Below the pieces are notes generated by a model that had not been told where the DNA came from, made no database searches, and worked only from the letters and a program-made list of their open reading frames with translations. Positions 13,025 to 24,130 of a stretch of DNA of 64,000 nucleotides are shown here, one piece after another. The stretch is from Chrysoporthe austroafricana (taxonomy: Eukaryota; Ascomycota; Sordariomycetes; Diaporthales; Cryphonectriaceae), in NCBI GenBank assembly GCA_001051155.2, contig JYIP02000007.1:188342-252341 (forward strand), in the 5' to 3' direction. Both the position numbers and the translations under genes were made by a program. Position 1 is the stretch's first letter, and every line of letters starts with the position of its first letter.

Positions 13025-13569
13025 NCTTCTTCTTCTTCTTCTTCTTCTTCTTCTTCTTCTTCTTCTTCTTCTTCTTCTTCTTCTTCTTCTTCTTCTTCTT
13101 CTTCTTCTTCTTCTTCTTCTTCTTCTTTTTTTAAAAAAAAAATAATAGGATTGTTTCCCTCCAAGACTTGAATGGATATTGCCCCCGAGGTTATTCATTG
13201 CAACTACCATCATCCAGAGTCAACCTTAACGGGAGGCGGCTTCCTTCTGCAGATGCTAATTCTATCGTTGATCCCAATATCTTTTCCACTCTTCAATACC
13301 GGTAGTGACGATGGGCTGTAGGCGATCGGAAGATAAACAAGAACCGCCCAGGGGCTCAGTAGGCACGAAACTTTTGGCTGTCAAAATCATCATCTCAGCT
13401 TCTGCTAACATTACTCAGCTGGGGTTAGCCACACTACTTACTGCCATACATATTCACATTGCTCTTATTTTTATCTGGTTCGCCACTGGGCATATACCAA
13501 GTATCCAACAGCAGTTGCCCCCGGAACGTGGAGAATTCCACTGCCTTCATCTCCTCACTTGGGGCTACC
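11990..13569. other. Intergenic between divergent genes
   Basis: This stretch holds the 5' flanks of the mannosyltransferase (minus) and of the RTA1-like gene (plus). It also contains the homopolymer and TTC microsatellite described separately at 12951-13141. Long frames across the microsatellite (poly-Phe, poly-Ser, poly-Lys, poly-Glu) are products of the repeat and not genes. Confidence 0.6.
12951..13141. repeat. Poly-T tract, 1-N gap, (TTC)n microsatellite
   Basis: About 74 consecutive T at 12951-13024 are followed by one N at 13025. A run of roughly 33 CTT/TTC units extends to about 13126, then T7 and A9. A single N between two simple repeats suggests an assembly join, so the true lengths of both tracts are uncertain. 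Confidence 0.9.
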
Positions 13570-14893
13570 ATGATGGATCCAACCCGACCCGACCCTGAAA
13601 ACACGAACCTCCCCTCCAAGATTTGCGCCGTGGCGGCGCAGACGCAGCCCGACTGCCAGACCGGATTTTACGGCTACATATTGAACCACAATGCCAACGG
13701 CGCCTTCCTGGCGCTGTTCACCATGCTCGCAGTTGCCTACATCATCATGTACGCCTGGAAGAGGATCGGCGCCGACTTCACCACCTTCATGCTGCTGGGT
13801 GTGCTGGCGGAGGCCCTTGGGTACAGTGCTCGGGTGGTGTAGAGCACTGGCGACCAGTTCAAGGACGATGTCTTCTTCATGCAAATTTGCTGCTTGACGG
13901 TAGGCCCGGCGTTCATGGCCGCGGCGATCTACCTTTGTATGCGCAGGATTGTGTTCTGTTTCGGCAAGGAGAACTCTCGCCTTGCGCCGAGGTGCTATAC
14001 AAGGGTTGTAAGTCGTGACATCCTGATGGTGAGGGAATCGCTGGAGCTCCTCTGTTGCTGAACGGCTTTAGTTCATTCCCTGTGATATCGTCTCACTCGT
14101 CCTGCAAGCCACAGGTGGCGGTCTCGCAGCTCTCGCATACAAGGACGGCGGTCCTATCACCGCCGGCAACAATATCAGTAAGCTTTTCCCTCCAGCATTT
14201 CCGCATCACTGCTCTGGCGGGATGAGACACCCCGACTGATATGCGACTTGCCATCCAGTGCTCGCCGGCCTGGCCTCTCAAGTCTTCACGATGACCATGT
14301 TTATCTTTAGCGCGATCGACTTCGCCTGGCGCACCTACGTGTGCTATAAATCGCAAGGGCGAGCAGCCCTCGAGCAGACCGAGTCGACCACAGCGGTCCG
14401 CAACTCGATCCCCTTCCGTCTCTTCCTCGCCGCACTAACCTTTGCCACGCTGTGCATCTTCATCCGGTGCTGCTTCCGCGTCGCGGAGCTTAGCGGAGGG
14501 TGGGAAGGCCCTTTGATGAAGGACCAGGTGTTGTTCATCGTGTTTGAGAGCACCATGGTGTTCCTCGCGAGTGCTGCGCTCGTCACCTTCCATCCTGGGT
14601 GGTGCTTCAAGTTAATGCTCGAGAGCGAGGGTGGCCTGCAGGTCATGCGGCTCAGGTGCCTTAGGGCGCTCCGGGGGAATAGACCCCGCGCTAATGCTGT
14701 TTCTGACGGAAGTACCGATGATGGCTTGCTGCAGCAGCAGGCGCCGCAGCGGGTGCAAGATGGGGAGGACAAGGTCGAGACCTCGCCAGCTCCACGGCAG
14801 CCGGAGCCACGGCCGCACTCACGGGCTCAGCCTCGTCCTAGTCTGGGGGTCCACACTACCTGCGTCTCTCACGGAGCTGCTGGTGGTATGTAG
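13570..14893 (+). pseudogene. RTA1-like multi-pass membrane protein, in-frame TAG at codon 91
   Basis: Related to the RTA1/RSB1 family of seven-helix fungal membrane proteins, linked to lipid translocation and toxicant resistance. Exons 13570-14007, 14072-14177 and 14259-14893 join into 393 codons. Introns start GTAAGT and GTAAGC. Hydrophobic helices and family-like segments continue on both sides of the break: GAFLALFTMLAVAYIIMYAW before it, and MQICCLTVGPAFMAAAIYL, DIVSLVLQATGGGLAALAY and FIFSAIDFAWRTY after it. A TAG at 13840-13842 interrupts the frame after GYSARVV, at the end of the second helix. No plausible intron removes it, and homology resumes at once in the same frame. Only one defect is visible, so this could be a young pseudogene, an allele or a base-calling error. 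Translation as written would stop at 90 residues, without most helices. Confidence 0.8.
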
Positions 14894-15529
14894 GGCTCTG
14901 AAAACTGGCCCAATATTCTTGCGCGGAACGGCCCGGTCATGCAGGATCATCCTCACACGCCTGCTGGGTCTGCAGTCGTCAATCTAGCGATCATCTCGGA
15001 AGATAGACTAAGCGCCACTGTTGTGCTTTATGTAGGGTAAGCGCCACTTTGCCCTCTGTGCGTGACCATTTTCTTGACTATTCAGGAAGCTAATGTTGCA
15101 GTTGATACGAAAATACGGTGCTAAAGTCATCATCACCTCTCCGCATGGGACAGACCGGTGCGCCAGCTGGGGATCGGACCTGACCGGGAGAGGGGTGCTT
15201 AGGTGATGAGACCTCTCACAACATGGAGGAAAACCTTGCTATGGCGTGAGATGGGCTCTCTGCTACGGTTGGAATAGGGAGAGAATATATTGGGGCACGG
15301 TATTGCCTGCTCATGCTGTACGGACAGGCACCCCGACGGTAGAGGGGAGAGTGATTTTCCTTAGTCGTCTGTCATTTGCGGTGGAGATTGGCTTTCCATT
15401 AGACAAACTCGGCGAATTGATGAACACGGTCTTCTGTACTGCCAGGGTATGGAACTGGATATTGTATGATCCTTGTTTTCTTCTAGACCATTCCAGGCCT
15501 TGGACATATGCTGCACGTCAATCACAACA
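14894..15529. other. Intergenic between convergent genes
   Basis: This is the 3' flank shared by the RTA1-like gene (plus) and the steryl ester hydrolase gene (minus). No supported gene; a plus-strand open frame entering from 15246 is the antisense shadow of the hydrolase C-terminus. Confidence 0.5.
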
Positions 15530-17577
15530 TCATCTCCCGGCCTCCTTGAATCTAGCTTCGTCCGAGCTCAACTGCGGGCTCGCGTTCATGCTGGTTGCAT
15601 CAGCCGTACTTATTCCGCCCACGGCTCTACTGGCACCCAGACTTATCCCTTTGCTGCCGGATCTCATCGCACTCCGGAGACTGCCGCTTGAGGTCCTCGA
15701 TTGGAAGGCCTGCGGGGAAGGGAAGCCGTCTCTCTTCTCCAGCTGTTCCGCACCGCTATCGAAGCCGAGCTTTGGGCCGCTGAAGGACCCCCTGCCTCTT
15801 GACTGGAGAGGATGCGGGCTGCCCGCGCCACGCTCGCTTGGATCTGTAATCGTGGACGTCTCGTCGTCGCTGAACCTCACATCGCGTATGCCCTCACGAG
15901 CCTGGTGCGCCTGCCTCGCGGATGGCGTGCCACCCAGCACACTGTTCACATCGCTGTCGTTCACGTCACTCCCGTTGTATGCATGCCCTCGCTTCCAGAA
16001 CGTGGCGCTCCTGCCGAGACTCTGCGTCCTCGCGCGGCGGTAGCTGTCGTACTCGTCCTTCGAGTGCTCGGCATTAATGAAGCTGTCCAGGGCGTCAAAG
16101 ACGTGCGGAAAGACCTGTGCTGCTACGTCGCGGGCCCACAGGAAATCAAGATGTTCGTAGTGGGGAATCTCGGTGGCGACGGTCGTGGGCGGAAGTTCGC
16201 GCAGCATCGCCTTGATGTCGACGAGGGAGTCGCTGCCGCCATATACGAGCACGACGGGCGTCTTGATGTTGCGTGTCGGGTACTTGGCGACCTTTGTGGA
16301 GCGCGTGGAGGTCCCGATGCTCAGGGGCGGGTCATCGTCGTACATCTGGAAGGATTTGGTGCGGATGATCTGAAACCAGTGGACGACGGATTTCGTGGAG
16401 GTGAAGGAGTAGAGGTGAGGATAGGCGGCGAGCTTCTGGGCGACAGAGATGTTCTTTGCCCTCCAGTTGAAGAGGAAGCGTATCCCGTTGTCGATAATCT
16501 TGATGTACAAGGGTGGGTAGATGATAGACTCCCACAGAGGTGCGGAGCTCAGGATCCCGCGCCGACCGAACATGAGGAACAGGACCTGCGGGGACGCTTT
16601 GATCAGGGCGTCCGCGATACCGTTGGCCAGGCCGGGGGGTGACATTGCCGGCGCAAGCGCAATGAAGACGTCGACCTGTTGGTTCAGCTTCGGATGGATA
16701 GACAAGGCGGCAAAGGCCTGGGCCGTGCCCTGCGAAAAGCCAATGTAGGAGAGCGACGGCTGCCCCGTGTTTCCCAGGATGTACTCTATACTGTTCGGGA
16801 TGTCGTGGAAGGCGAACTCGTCAATGGAAAAGTTCCAGAACTCAAGAGATGTGGGGGCAGAGTTGACACTTTTCTTGGAGTATTTGTTCCCGCGGTTGTT
16901 TCCAAGCTAGGGGGACATAAGTCAACAACACAGCTCCAGCCCTCGACGGCGACAGGAACAGCATCTTACCCAAACATCGAAGCCCTTGTCTACCAGGACG
17001 AACGGCAACGCCCTCTGGGCGTCGGTGAGGCAGACCCACACCTCGCTGTTCATCAGGAGGCCATGGTGCAGGTACACGACCCGCTTCTTGATGCTGTTGG
17101 GCCCGGAATTGACCTTGGTGTCCTCCTCGTCCCGCCTCCAGGCCAGCCGGTGCAGGCCTAGGAGGTAACCATCTCTGGTCTGAACGACATGCTCTTCAGC
17201 TGTGTATCCAAACAGCGCGCACAGCTCGACGAAATCGGTCGCGTTTCTTATGGCCGTCGATATGCCTGGAAGTAGGAGACCCGTCAGCCGGATGTCGCCC
17301 ACGAGGCCTGGGCCTTTTTTGGACAGGGTCTGGGCATACTCTTTTTCCTCTCCTCGGCCCTCTTCTCGTCTGTGGATCTCCACCGGTTGAATATCCGCCG
17401 CGAGGCTCGGTAGAAGAGGTTGATCAGGGGCGAGGCTGTGTCGCAGTCAGCGGGGTTCTCTGGTGGTTTAGAGGGAGCGGACGCACGTAGGGCGAATGTC
17501 AGGACGCGAATGACGCTCTCGAGGGTGACGAAGGCAAAGGAGAGGGCGACGGCGACATATTCGACTCTAGCGAGCAT
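15530..17577 (-). CDS. TGL1/YEH-type steryl ester hydrolase (three exons)
   Basis: Predicted membrane-associated alpha/beta-hydrolase that would release sterols and fatty acids from steryl esters, probably at lipid droplets or ER. Exons 17577-17340, 17265-16970 and 16906-15530 give 636 residues. Introns start GTATGC and GTAAGA. An N-terminal hydrophobic helix (about residues 6-30) is followed by the lipase lid/N-domain with FGYTAEEHVVQTRDGYLL. Next come the oxyanion segment YLHHGLLMNSEVW and the nucleophile elbow GFSQG (Ser 236). The acid and base of the triad probably lie in VYGGSDSLVD and PHYEHLDFLW. A Ser-rich, probably disordered tail of about 150 residues follows the hydrolase domain and could be regulatory. 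The start at 17577 is the first in-frame ATG before the membrane helix, but an upstream exon spliced at a nearby CTAG cannot be excluded. Confidence 0.9.
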
Positions 17578-18160
17578 CAGTCAGCCAGCTGACGACCCGG
17601 AAAGACGGCACCATCTTGTAGTCGCGCGTACATGTTGAGGCGCCCGAGGAATGGAACGGGCATATTGGCGCGTTTAGGGGCAAACCCCCGTCGATTCGCT
17701 CGACGGATGCGAAGCTCAGGATGGCCGAGGTTTTCCTGGGGGGGGGTTTTGGGGGAGTTGCTGAAGACACGCAGGTCTGTTCTCTAGGGCGACATGGTGC
17801 AGGACGTATGTTGGGAGCGGCGAGAGATGAGAGGGAAATTGAGGAGACGACCGTGCTGGGAGACGACGATGTGCTGTGGCCCGTGATGTCACATGCCAGT
17901 CGATCTTGGTACCTGGTTGCCGTGCTGTACGGCCCAGCAGCCAGCGCCCGCAGCTGTTCCCACAGAGCTGCAGGTGCGCGCACCTGCAGGCCCAGATCCC
18001 CAAATAGAAACGGCCCAGCCCCACCTGAGGACGGTCCTGGGATCCTGACTAAGCTAGGAAGTGGCCTTGAAGAATGAAAGGCTTTTGTTGTGGGGTTTAA
18101 GGGGGATCAAAACCGAACGCTTGCCAAGACGTCGCATTCTTGGCGTGCCGTTTTCTTTTA
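17578..18160. other. 5' flank of the steryl ester hydrolase gene
   Basis: GC-rich DNA with no convincing coding frame. It should contain the hydrolase promoter and leader. A G9 run at about 17741-17749 lies in the middle. Confidence 0.45.
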
Positions 18161-19040
18161 GGGTTAGGGTTATCTTCTATCGCTTATAAAAATACTATAA
18201 AAGCATATAAAAAAATAAAAAAATTTATAAATATTTAGTTTAAGTTAAATATATATATAATGTTATAACCTAATATAAGAATGGCTTGCTAACGTACCAA
18301 AAAGCAAGAAAAGCTAATAAGCCAGCCCGTATAATAACCCTACCAAGGAATACCCATAAGGATTACGTAATCCAGGGTTAGGGGTTGGACCGATAAAATC
18401 GCTATCGGTCCTAACGGTCCCGTATGGACCGACGATACCGACGACGGTCCTATTAGTCCAGAACTGAAAAGCCGGATATAAAAGAACAGAATATCTATTA
18501 GATAGATTACTATAGCTTTTCAGTCGTAAATTTAAATATTACTTAAACCCTATTATATTACTTAATAATAGCTTTATTAGCTTATAAATATTGCGAATAT
18601 TATTAAACAGGTTTCCGGTATTTAAAACTATATTTAATACCGCTTTTGCTAGCATAAACTCTTTAACTTTATAGTTTATTTTAAGATTGCTATAGCGTTT
18701 ATAACATATAAGGATTTTTCCGTTTCTAAATAATTTTATCTTTAATAAAGTTATTAGCAATTAAAATTTTGAGAATAATTTTAATATTTATTCAGTTTTA
18801 CTTTTATTTTTCTCTTTTCAAACGCTCGTATTTCTATTAATCTATAATATAATATTGTATAAATCAGCTTATTAAATTCGCCTCGTTCTAAAGATTTTAA
18901 AGATACTATATACTATATCTAAATACTGCTGTAGCATTCAGAAATCTATTTTTTTGTTTTGCTTCTGAATTCGGAAGCTTGTTTAACTCTAAAAACACCG
19001 TTCTGCACTCTATAAGCGCACCTACTATTCTTCAAGGCTA
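18161..19040. repeat. AT-rich island, probable decayed mobile element
   Basis: Composition drops abruptly from GC-rich DNA to strongly AT-rich sequence at about 18170 and returns at about 19030. It is full of TTTA/TATA words and has no intact gene; the only long frame (18539-18760, minus) is Lys/Ile/Asn-rich and probably meaningless. A TTAGGGTTAGGG motif lies at the left edge (about 18160-18172). A perfect 14-bp palindrome, GGATTACGTAATCC, lies at 18360-18373. An inverted repeat with arms GACCGATA/TATCGGTC lies at about 18388-18410, and a TATA-box-like GATATAAAA follows at about 18475. This is the pattern expected of a transposon mutated by repeat-induced point mutation; the element type cannot be read. 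Confidence 0.65.
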
Positions 19041-19377
19041 GATGCGTGCAGGCCCCTGCCATATCTCTCCTGTCTCTCCTGTGTCTCACCGCGGGTCAGG
19101 TCGCAAAAACCATTAACGGGGTTAGGGTTGATTCGAAGCCGAGGCCGCGCTATCTTACCGACAAAGCGGGGTTCAGAGGTAGTTTTGTAGGCTTTAACAA
19201 AGATCCTCAGAGCTTCGTCACATCAGTCCGCCAAATATATATCACAGCGATCCTGCCGCGCAGCCGCTCCTCCTTCATGTGCACATCCCGGCGGCTTGCT
19301 TCCCGAGCCTCCAGACGATCCATTCCCTGCACGACTTGCACAGGCGCGAAGGATCCTGCGGAAGCTTAACGAGGAAG
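19041..19377. promoter_or_regulatory. Probable 5' flank of the GNAT gene
   Basis: GC content recovers here after the AT-rich island. A GGGGTTAGGGTT motif lies at about 19120. An open frame from 19046 overlaps but shows no domain, so I treat the stretch as the leader and promoter of the acetyltransferase starting at 19378. Confidence 0.35.
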
Positions 19378-19932
19378 ATGGACAGCCCTCCGCCTGCGCC
19401 CTGCGCCGAGCCGCGAGGCCGGGCAGGTGCCGGGCAGCATGTTCTCGTCGAGCGCGCCACCGTCGAAGACGCAGATGCTATTAGGCTGATGGTCGCCGCC
19501 GCATACTCAAAGTATGTAGAGCGCATCGGCAGGGAGCCAGCGCCCATGAGAGCAGACTACCACGCCCTTATCGCCGGCCACACCCAAGACGTCTACGTCC
19601 TGCGCAGCAGCCGAGACGAAGGGGGCGCGGTGGGATCCATCCTCCTCTCGGACTGTGAGGGGGATGACTCGGTGCAGGTGGACAACCTCGTCGTCCACCC
19701 GGAGGCCCAGGGGCGCGGCTACGGTCGCCTTCTCATGGCCTTTGCGGAAGACTACGCGCGGGCGAGAGGGCGCGCGGCTCTAACGCTCTACACCAACGAG
19801 AAGATGCACGAGAATCTCGTCCTGTACCAGAGGATGGGTTTCGTCCAGGTCGACAACAGGGTCGAGGACGGATACCGCCGGGTCTACTTCCGCAGACAGC
19901 TCGTACTACCTGCGGCCTCACGAGATGCCTAG
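19378..19932 (+). CDS. GNAT family N-acetyltransferase
   Basis: A 184-residue intronless protein of the GCN5-related acetyltransferase fold, expected to transfer acetyl from acetyl-CoA to an amine. The acetyl-CoA pyrophosphate loop is seen in QGRGYGRLL, within motif A beginning VDNLVVHPEAQ. YQRMGF near the C-terminus matches the usual motif B end. The N-terminus has the strand VLVERATVEDADAIRLM. The ATG at 19378 is chosen because the acetyltransferase fold begins about 20 residues later; a longer in-frame extension to 19279 has no family resemblance. The substrate (small molecule, peptide or antibiotic) cannot be deduced. It sits directly after the AT-rich island, alone on its strand. Confidence 0.85.
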   Translation: MDSPPPAPCAEPRGRAGAGQHVLVERATVEDADAIRLMVAAAYSKYVERIGREPAPMRADYHALIAGHTQDVYVLRSSRDEGGAVGSILLSDCEGDDSVQVDNLVVHPEAQGRGYGRLLMAFAEDYARARGRAALTLYTNEKMHENLVLYQRMGFVQVDNRVEDGYRRVYFRRQLVLPAASRDA

Positions 19933-20779
19933 GCACGCGTGCTGCACGTTCCCGGACCCCTCCGGCCGATGGGAAGCCTGCGTGATGAACTGAACATGCC
20001 ACCTCGCCCTCTCTCCAGTCTCCCGTCCTCGACAGGTCTAGCTACAGGCTGCATGGGGCACAACCCAGTGCAGTGCACGCCGGAGGTCTGGAGGATATCC
20101 CGCCGTACCCTGCTAGGTTGAGGCATGATGAGGCCGGAGACGAGAGATGGCAGATATGGCCGAGGTGTACAGGCGAAGCATTACCATGTATCATAGCATA
20201 CATAGTAGTACTACTGGGTATGGTAGGGGCCTTTTTGGGGGGGGGGACGCCGCCGGGGACCTGCAGCGGGTCGAGCTTGGGGCAGGGGACCCCCAGGACA
20301 CTGGGACGGGGCCCTGCAGTAAGCATGGACGTACTATTACTTACATGGCGAGGACGGAAGTGAGGTGGAGTACCTGCTATGATACCGCGCGCTATGGCTC
20401 CGCACCCCATGTGGTACTTCTCCACCCCCTTGTGTGCTAGACCTGCGCTTTGTACCACAGCGTTAGGCTTCTACTGCGATATGCGGTACCCCCAGGCAGT
20501 ACGCACCCGCATGCATTGCGTACAGTACTTGTAATTAGGCTACCGGGTATGGATGTATGGTACTACTTACTGGATATTACTGGATATGATAGTACTGTAC
20601 CACGGTGTCACTATGGTATAGCAGCATGAACAGGTACCGGGTACTGGGCGGTCTCGCAGTAGGGCATCATCCCGTCCCCGCCAGCCCTTCGCTATTTGAT
20701 AGCTTGTGCTGTGCTTATCCTGCCGTGGCAACACCCGCCCATCTTTCCTTCCTGCTGCCAATCGAACCCATCATCCGTT

Positions 20780-20798
20780 TCTCTTCTCTCTTTTTTTT

Positions 20799-20838
<40 letters not shown>

Positions 20839-20990
20839 CTTTTTTTTCCTTCCTTTTTTTTTTTTTTTTNCTTTCTTGCCTTGTCATCCCCCGCCCCTCT
20901 TTCCTTCCCGCCCCCCACCCCCCCCCTCTTCCTTTTCTCTTCCCTCTTTTTTTTTCTTTTTTTTTTTTTTTTTTTCTCTCTTCTTTTTTC
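20780..20990. repeat. T-rich low-complexity tract with a 1-N gap
   Basis: Long T runs broken by single C, a lone N at 20870, then C-rich and again T-rich DNA. As at 13025, the N sits beside a homopolymer, so the assembly length is unreliable. Confidence 0.85.
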
Positions 20991-21653
20991 CTCTCCGTCA
21001 ATATCCTCCAATTGGATTGGCATTTCCCCATCCCCGCCCAAACAGGATAGCCAGTCTCACCTGCAGACTGCCCTGCCCACAGCCACAGCTCCTGCTCCAC
21101 GGTTTCTCGGTCTCGGCCACGGCCACGGCCTCGCATGCCTGCAGCTTAACTTCCGCGGCCTGCAAGCTCCACCCTGCTCCCCCCCACGGCGGCCCGAACT
21201 TGACCTGACAGGAACAAGACACACCACGACAGCCCTCAAGCTGCTCGATCCTCAATCCTCTGTTCGGCCATCGCTCTCACCCTCGTCCTCGCCCTTCTCG
21301 TCCTTCTCTCGGCGCTGCTAGGAGACCGGCGGTATCTGCCCTTCCCGCCGCCCAATTGATCCCACGGCCCCCTCGCCCCAATCCCGAGATACGTCCAACG
21401 GGGACAAGGTGCCACATCTGTCATATCCTGCCACCCCGGATTGATCCCCTAAGCGAAGACGTAATTCCCAGCCAGACGACACACACGAGCGCGCACTGAC
21501 GCCCACCCCGTCGCCCGCGCCTCCGTTCGGTTCGGTTTGATTAGTCCCCTGATCGCTTCGCTCCACCCTGCTCCATACTTCCCATCCTCGCCTCTGCTTG
21601 CCTCGACGAACCGGAGCAATCTCAATCTCGAACCCCCCCCCCGACACTACACC

Positions 21654-21692
<39 letters not shown>
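21654..21692. repeat. (ACG/GAC)n microsatellite in the 5' leader
   Basis: About 13 units of a trinucleotide repeat lie 30-65 bases upstream of the ATG at 21721, followed by ATC/ACC triplets. If translation began at the in-frame ATG 21598, the tract would encode polyarginine, which argues for the downstream start. Confidence 0.85.
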
Positions 21693-21693
<1 letters not shown>

Positions 21694-21720
21694 TCATCAC
21701 CATCACCACCACACCCCAAC

Positions 21721-22398
21721 ATGCCCTCTCTCGCCGGTGGCAACGGCGCCGCCCAGACCGCCGCCTCCTCCAAGTTCCAGCTGCCCGCCCTCGATTTCAA
21801 GTTCGGCTCCCTGACAGACGGCACGAACATCCCGCCGCCTCTGCCGTCGCCCATACAGGAGGAGCCTCCCGAGCTGCCTAGGACCACTGCCGACCCTGAT
21901 GCTGCGAATCCCGCCACTGCCACCAATGCCACTCAGACCACCCCGGAGGCCCAGAGGAATGGTCTGAAGCGGTCCGCAGAGCAACTGCCGCCCGGCTCGC
22001 CCACCTCCACAAAGGCTCCTCCTAGCATCCGACGTTTGTTCAGCCGCAACCGACTGAACGATGCCTTGTTTGCTGACCGTCACCCCGATCTAGTTGACGG
22101 TACCATCCCCAGGCCCACGAGCCAGAGCAACGCCAGCATCGCCACCGCCGCCGACAAGCAGTCCAAGCGCAGCTCCGGGTGGTTCCGCCGTCTGCGAGGC
22201 TCCGACGGCATGGAATCTAGGCGCTCCAGCCGCATCTTCGTCACTACCGACCCCCCCAAGTCTGCCGTCCCCGGCACCCCCAAGGCCACGGGGCCCCCGC
22301 CCCCCAAGATTCCCGAGTTCAAGGCCCTCGGGTCCAAGGTCGACCTCTCCGGTGATGCTGGCAGCCTTGGCTCTGATCTGTTCAAGGACATCAAGTAG
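21721..22398 (+). CDS. Hypothetical protein, Pro/Ser-rich, 225 residues
   Basis: Intronless open frame with typical fungal coding composition and a good start context (CCCAACATGCC). I do not recognise a catalytic domain. Visible features are an Ala/Gln N-terminus and the segment FQLPALDFKFGSLTDGTNIP. A basic central block (SIRRLFSRNRLNDALF) and a second basic block, SGWFRRLRGSD, follow. A Pro-rich stretch then leads to a short C-terminal motif ending GSDLFKDIK. Two short basic-aromatic motifs in a disordered protein suggest a scaffold or membrane-peripheral role, but that is inference. An upstream in-frame ATG at 21598 would add 41 residues including a repeat-encoded Arg run and is less likely. 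Confidence 0.75.
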   Translation: MPSLAGGNGAAQTAASSKFQLPALDFKFGSLTDGTNIPPPLPSPIQEEPPELPRTTADPDAANPATATNATQTTPEAQRNGLKRSAEQLPPGSPTSTKAPPSIRRLFSRNRLNDALFADRHPDLVDGTIPRPTSQSNASIATAADKQSKRSSGWFRRLRGSDGMESRRSSRIFVTTDPPKSAVPGTPKATGPPPPKIPEFKALGSKVDLSGDAGSLGSDLFKDIK

Positions 22399-24130
22399 AC
22401 GGCGGGCCGACTCCCTCGCGTCCCTGTCGACAGGTTGGGCCGGACCTCTGCCGGACGCACGTCCTGAGCCTGGTAATCCCGGCAGGGGCAGTGATGCCCA
22501 TCCGCGGCCAGCCATCTGGCCAGGAATTCTTCCCGTTCAGTCTGGACCGACCCCGTCACCAGCCGAGACGAGATATCACCTTGCAATAAGCCTGGGGAGA
22601 GTTTGAGATTATCGAGTTCGAGATACCCCGCTCGCCCTATGCGAGCTCATTCACAACACAGAAGCATCCCGTTCATCCCCCACGCCCCTTTATACAACCC
22701 TTCGCACCGGGCGACTTTTATTCTTCTTCTTTGACAGCCAAAACACAAAAAAGCCTTTCTTCGATCACGGCCCCCTTACCCATTCGACACGGACTTAACC
22801 ACATATTTGAGAGAGATTGAGGGGACAGACCGAAGCCTATCTTTGGTGTATATTCTCTGGGTTTACTTTTCGGCGCTTCTCTTGATACCTCAGAACTGGG
22901 GCACGAAGGTACATGCTGGCAGCCGTACATAATATTATTTGACGTCATGAGGCGCCGTCATTCGCGAACTCGTGGGGTGGGATGTTCAGGATGGGGTGGG
23001 AAGGCAATTTCATGAGGGAACAAGCATGTATGGTGTGTCCCCCACGCCATGGGGAATTATTGACGAATTCGAAAGGCAAAAGCCAATTCAGAATTCGATA
23101 CATATTTAATGGAACGCGCTACCGCCCAGGCATTGGGGGCCATTCCTATGCACAACATACAAGGGACCGGGCCTGACGACGCGAAGCCCGCGTTCTTTGT
23201 GAACTTGTACTCAACTACCTAGGTGTACGGCGGTGTGGCCTGGCCGTCTGCTTCCTACCTAACTCCAGTCGTAACAGTATAAGGTGTGTCGGGGTTGGGC
23301 GCTGTGTTGCGTAGTATCTATCCATTCCGCGAGATAGACGCAACAGTATACAACCAATACCTGCCTGGTGGGGCTCTGGCAAAGAGGCAGCATGAAAGCC
23401 CTCGAACGTATTGGGCGGCGACCTCCTCTTGTTTGTATCCTCCATGAGCCCGAGCAATACTCCGATGAGGTCCCCTAAAGGTTCTCCCTTCGTCCTGATG
23501 TAGTAGGCAACGTTCTTGCTCCCAGGTATAACGTTGCTGCTAGATGGATGCTCCGAATTGTTAGTGTGGCTGTCCTACCTGTTGAGTCTTTATGCGACTA
23601 CGATTTCGGGGAGGAGTAGGTAACGGGCTTCGAGATGTGAGATAAAGGTTGCTAAACGGTAAATAGGGTTCCTGCCATTGTAAGGAGCCGGGCTGAGATG
23701 TTGTTGGCCGGTAGGATGACACCTACATCAACGAGATTCAAAATTGCAGATCACAAGCATAGAGCATCGGCAAGATGACGAATTATACCCACAACAAGTG
23801 AAAAATCCTGATGGTAAGAGTAATGAGGGTCGATATCGGTCGAGTCTCCATCTGAAGTGAAGTTTGTGTTTGCACATGACATTGTAGAATGGGAGTATGC
23901 TAGCAAGAGAGGGGATGAGGGAGGGGAGAGACCTCATGGTCAACTGCACACTGCGCTTGGAAATTGCTTATAAGAGCATCCATGTGTTGCCCTTTGCTAG
24001 AATTCACAATCACCAGGATGTGAGTCTACTTCATCAACTCAATCCTTGACCGCATAACGAAGCAGGTCTGTCTCGTTGAGAACCCAGGCCTATTGCAAAA
24101 CCCCGCCTTTCCATGCGCCTAGCTCGTCCC
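22399..24130. other. Intergenic between convergent genes
   Basis: 3' flank of the hypothetical gene (plus) and of the RhoGEF gene (minus). The open frames seen are short or are antisense to flanking exons; no domain, splice pattern or RNA gene found. Confidence 0.5.

Larger units (their letters stand above)
19933..21720. other. Intergenic with T-rich low-complexity tracts
   Basis: No supported gene. Between about 20500 and 20640 several short GTAC/GGTACC-rich repeats recur. The stretch 20780-20990 is dominated by T and C homopolymers and has one N at 20870, so long Phe- or Lys-rich frames there are artefacts. The pyrimidine-rich DNA from about 21000 to 21720 is consistent with a promoter and leader for the gene starting at 21721. 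Confidence 0.55.

Noticed and set aside
12713..13213. Long poly-Phe/Ser and poly-Lys/Glu/Arg open frames on both strands
   Set aside because: Produced by the poly-T and TTC microsatellite and a single N; no gene-like flanks.
17284..17383. Separate gene starting at 17383 for the hydrolase
   Set aside because: The segment before GISTAIRN reads through an intron; splicing from the upstream membrane-helix exon gives a full-length family member.
20605..21321. Phe/Pro-rich 238-residue open frame and its antisense Lys-rich partners
   Set aside because: Mostly T/C homopolymer translation across an N; no domain or start context.
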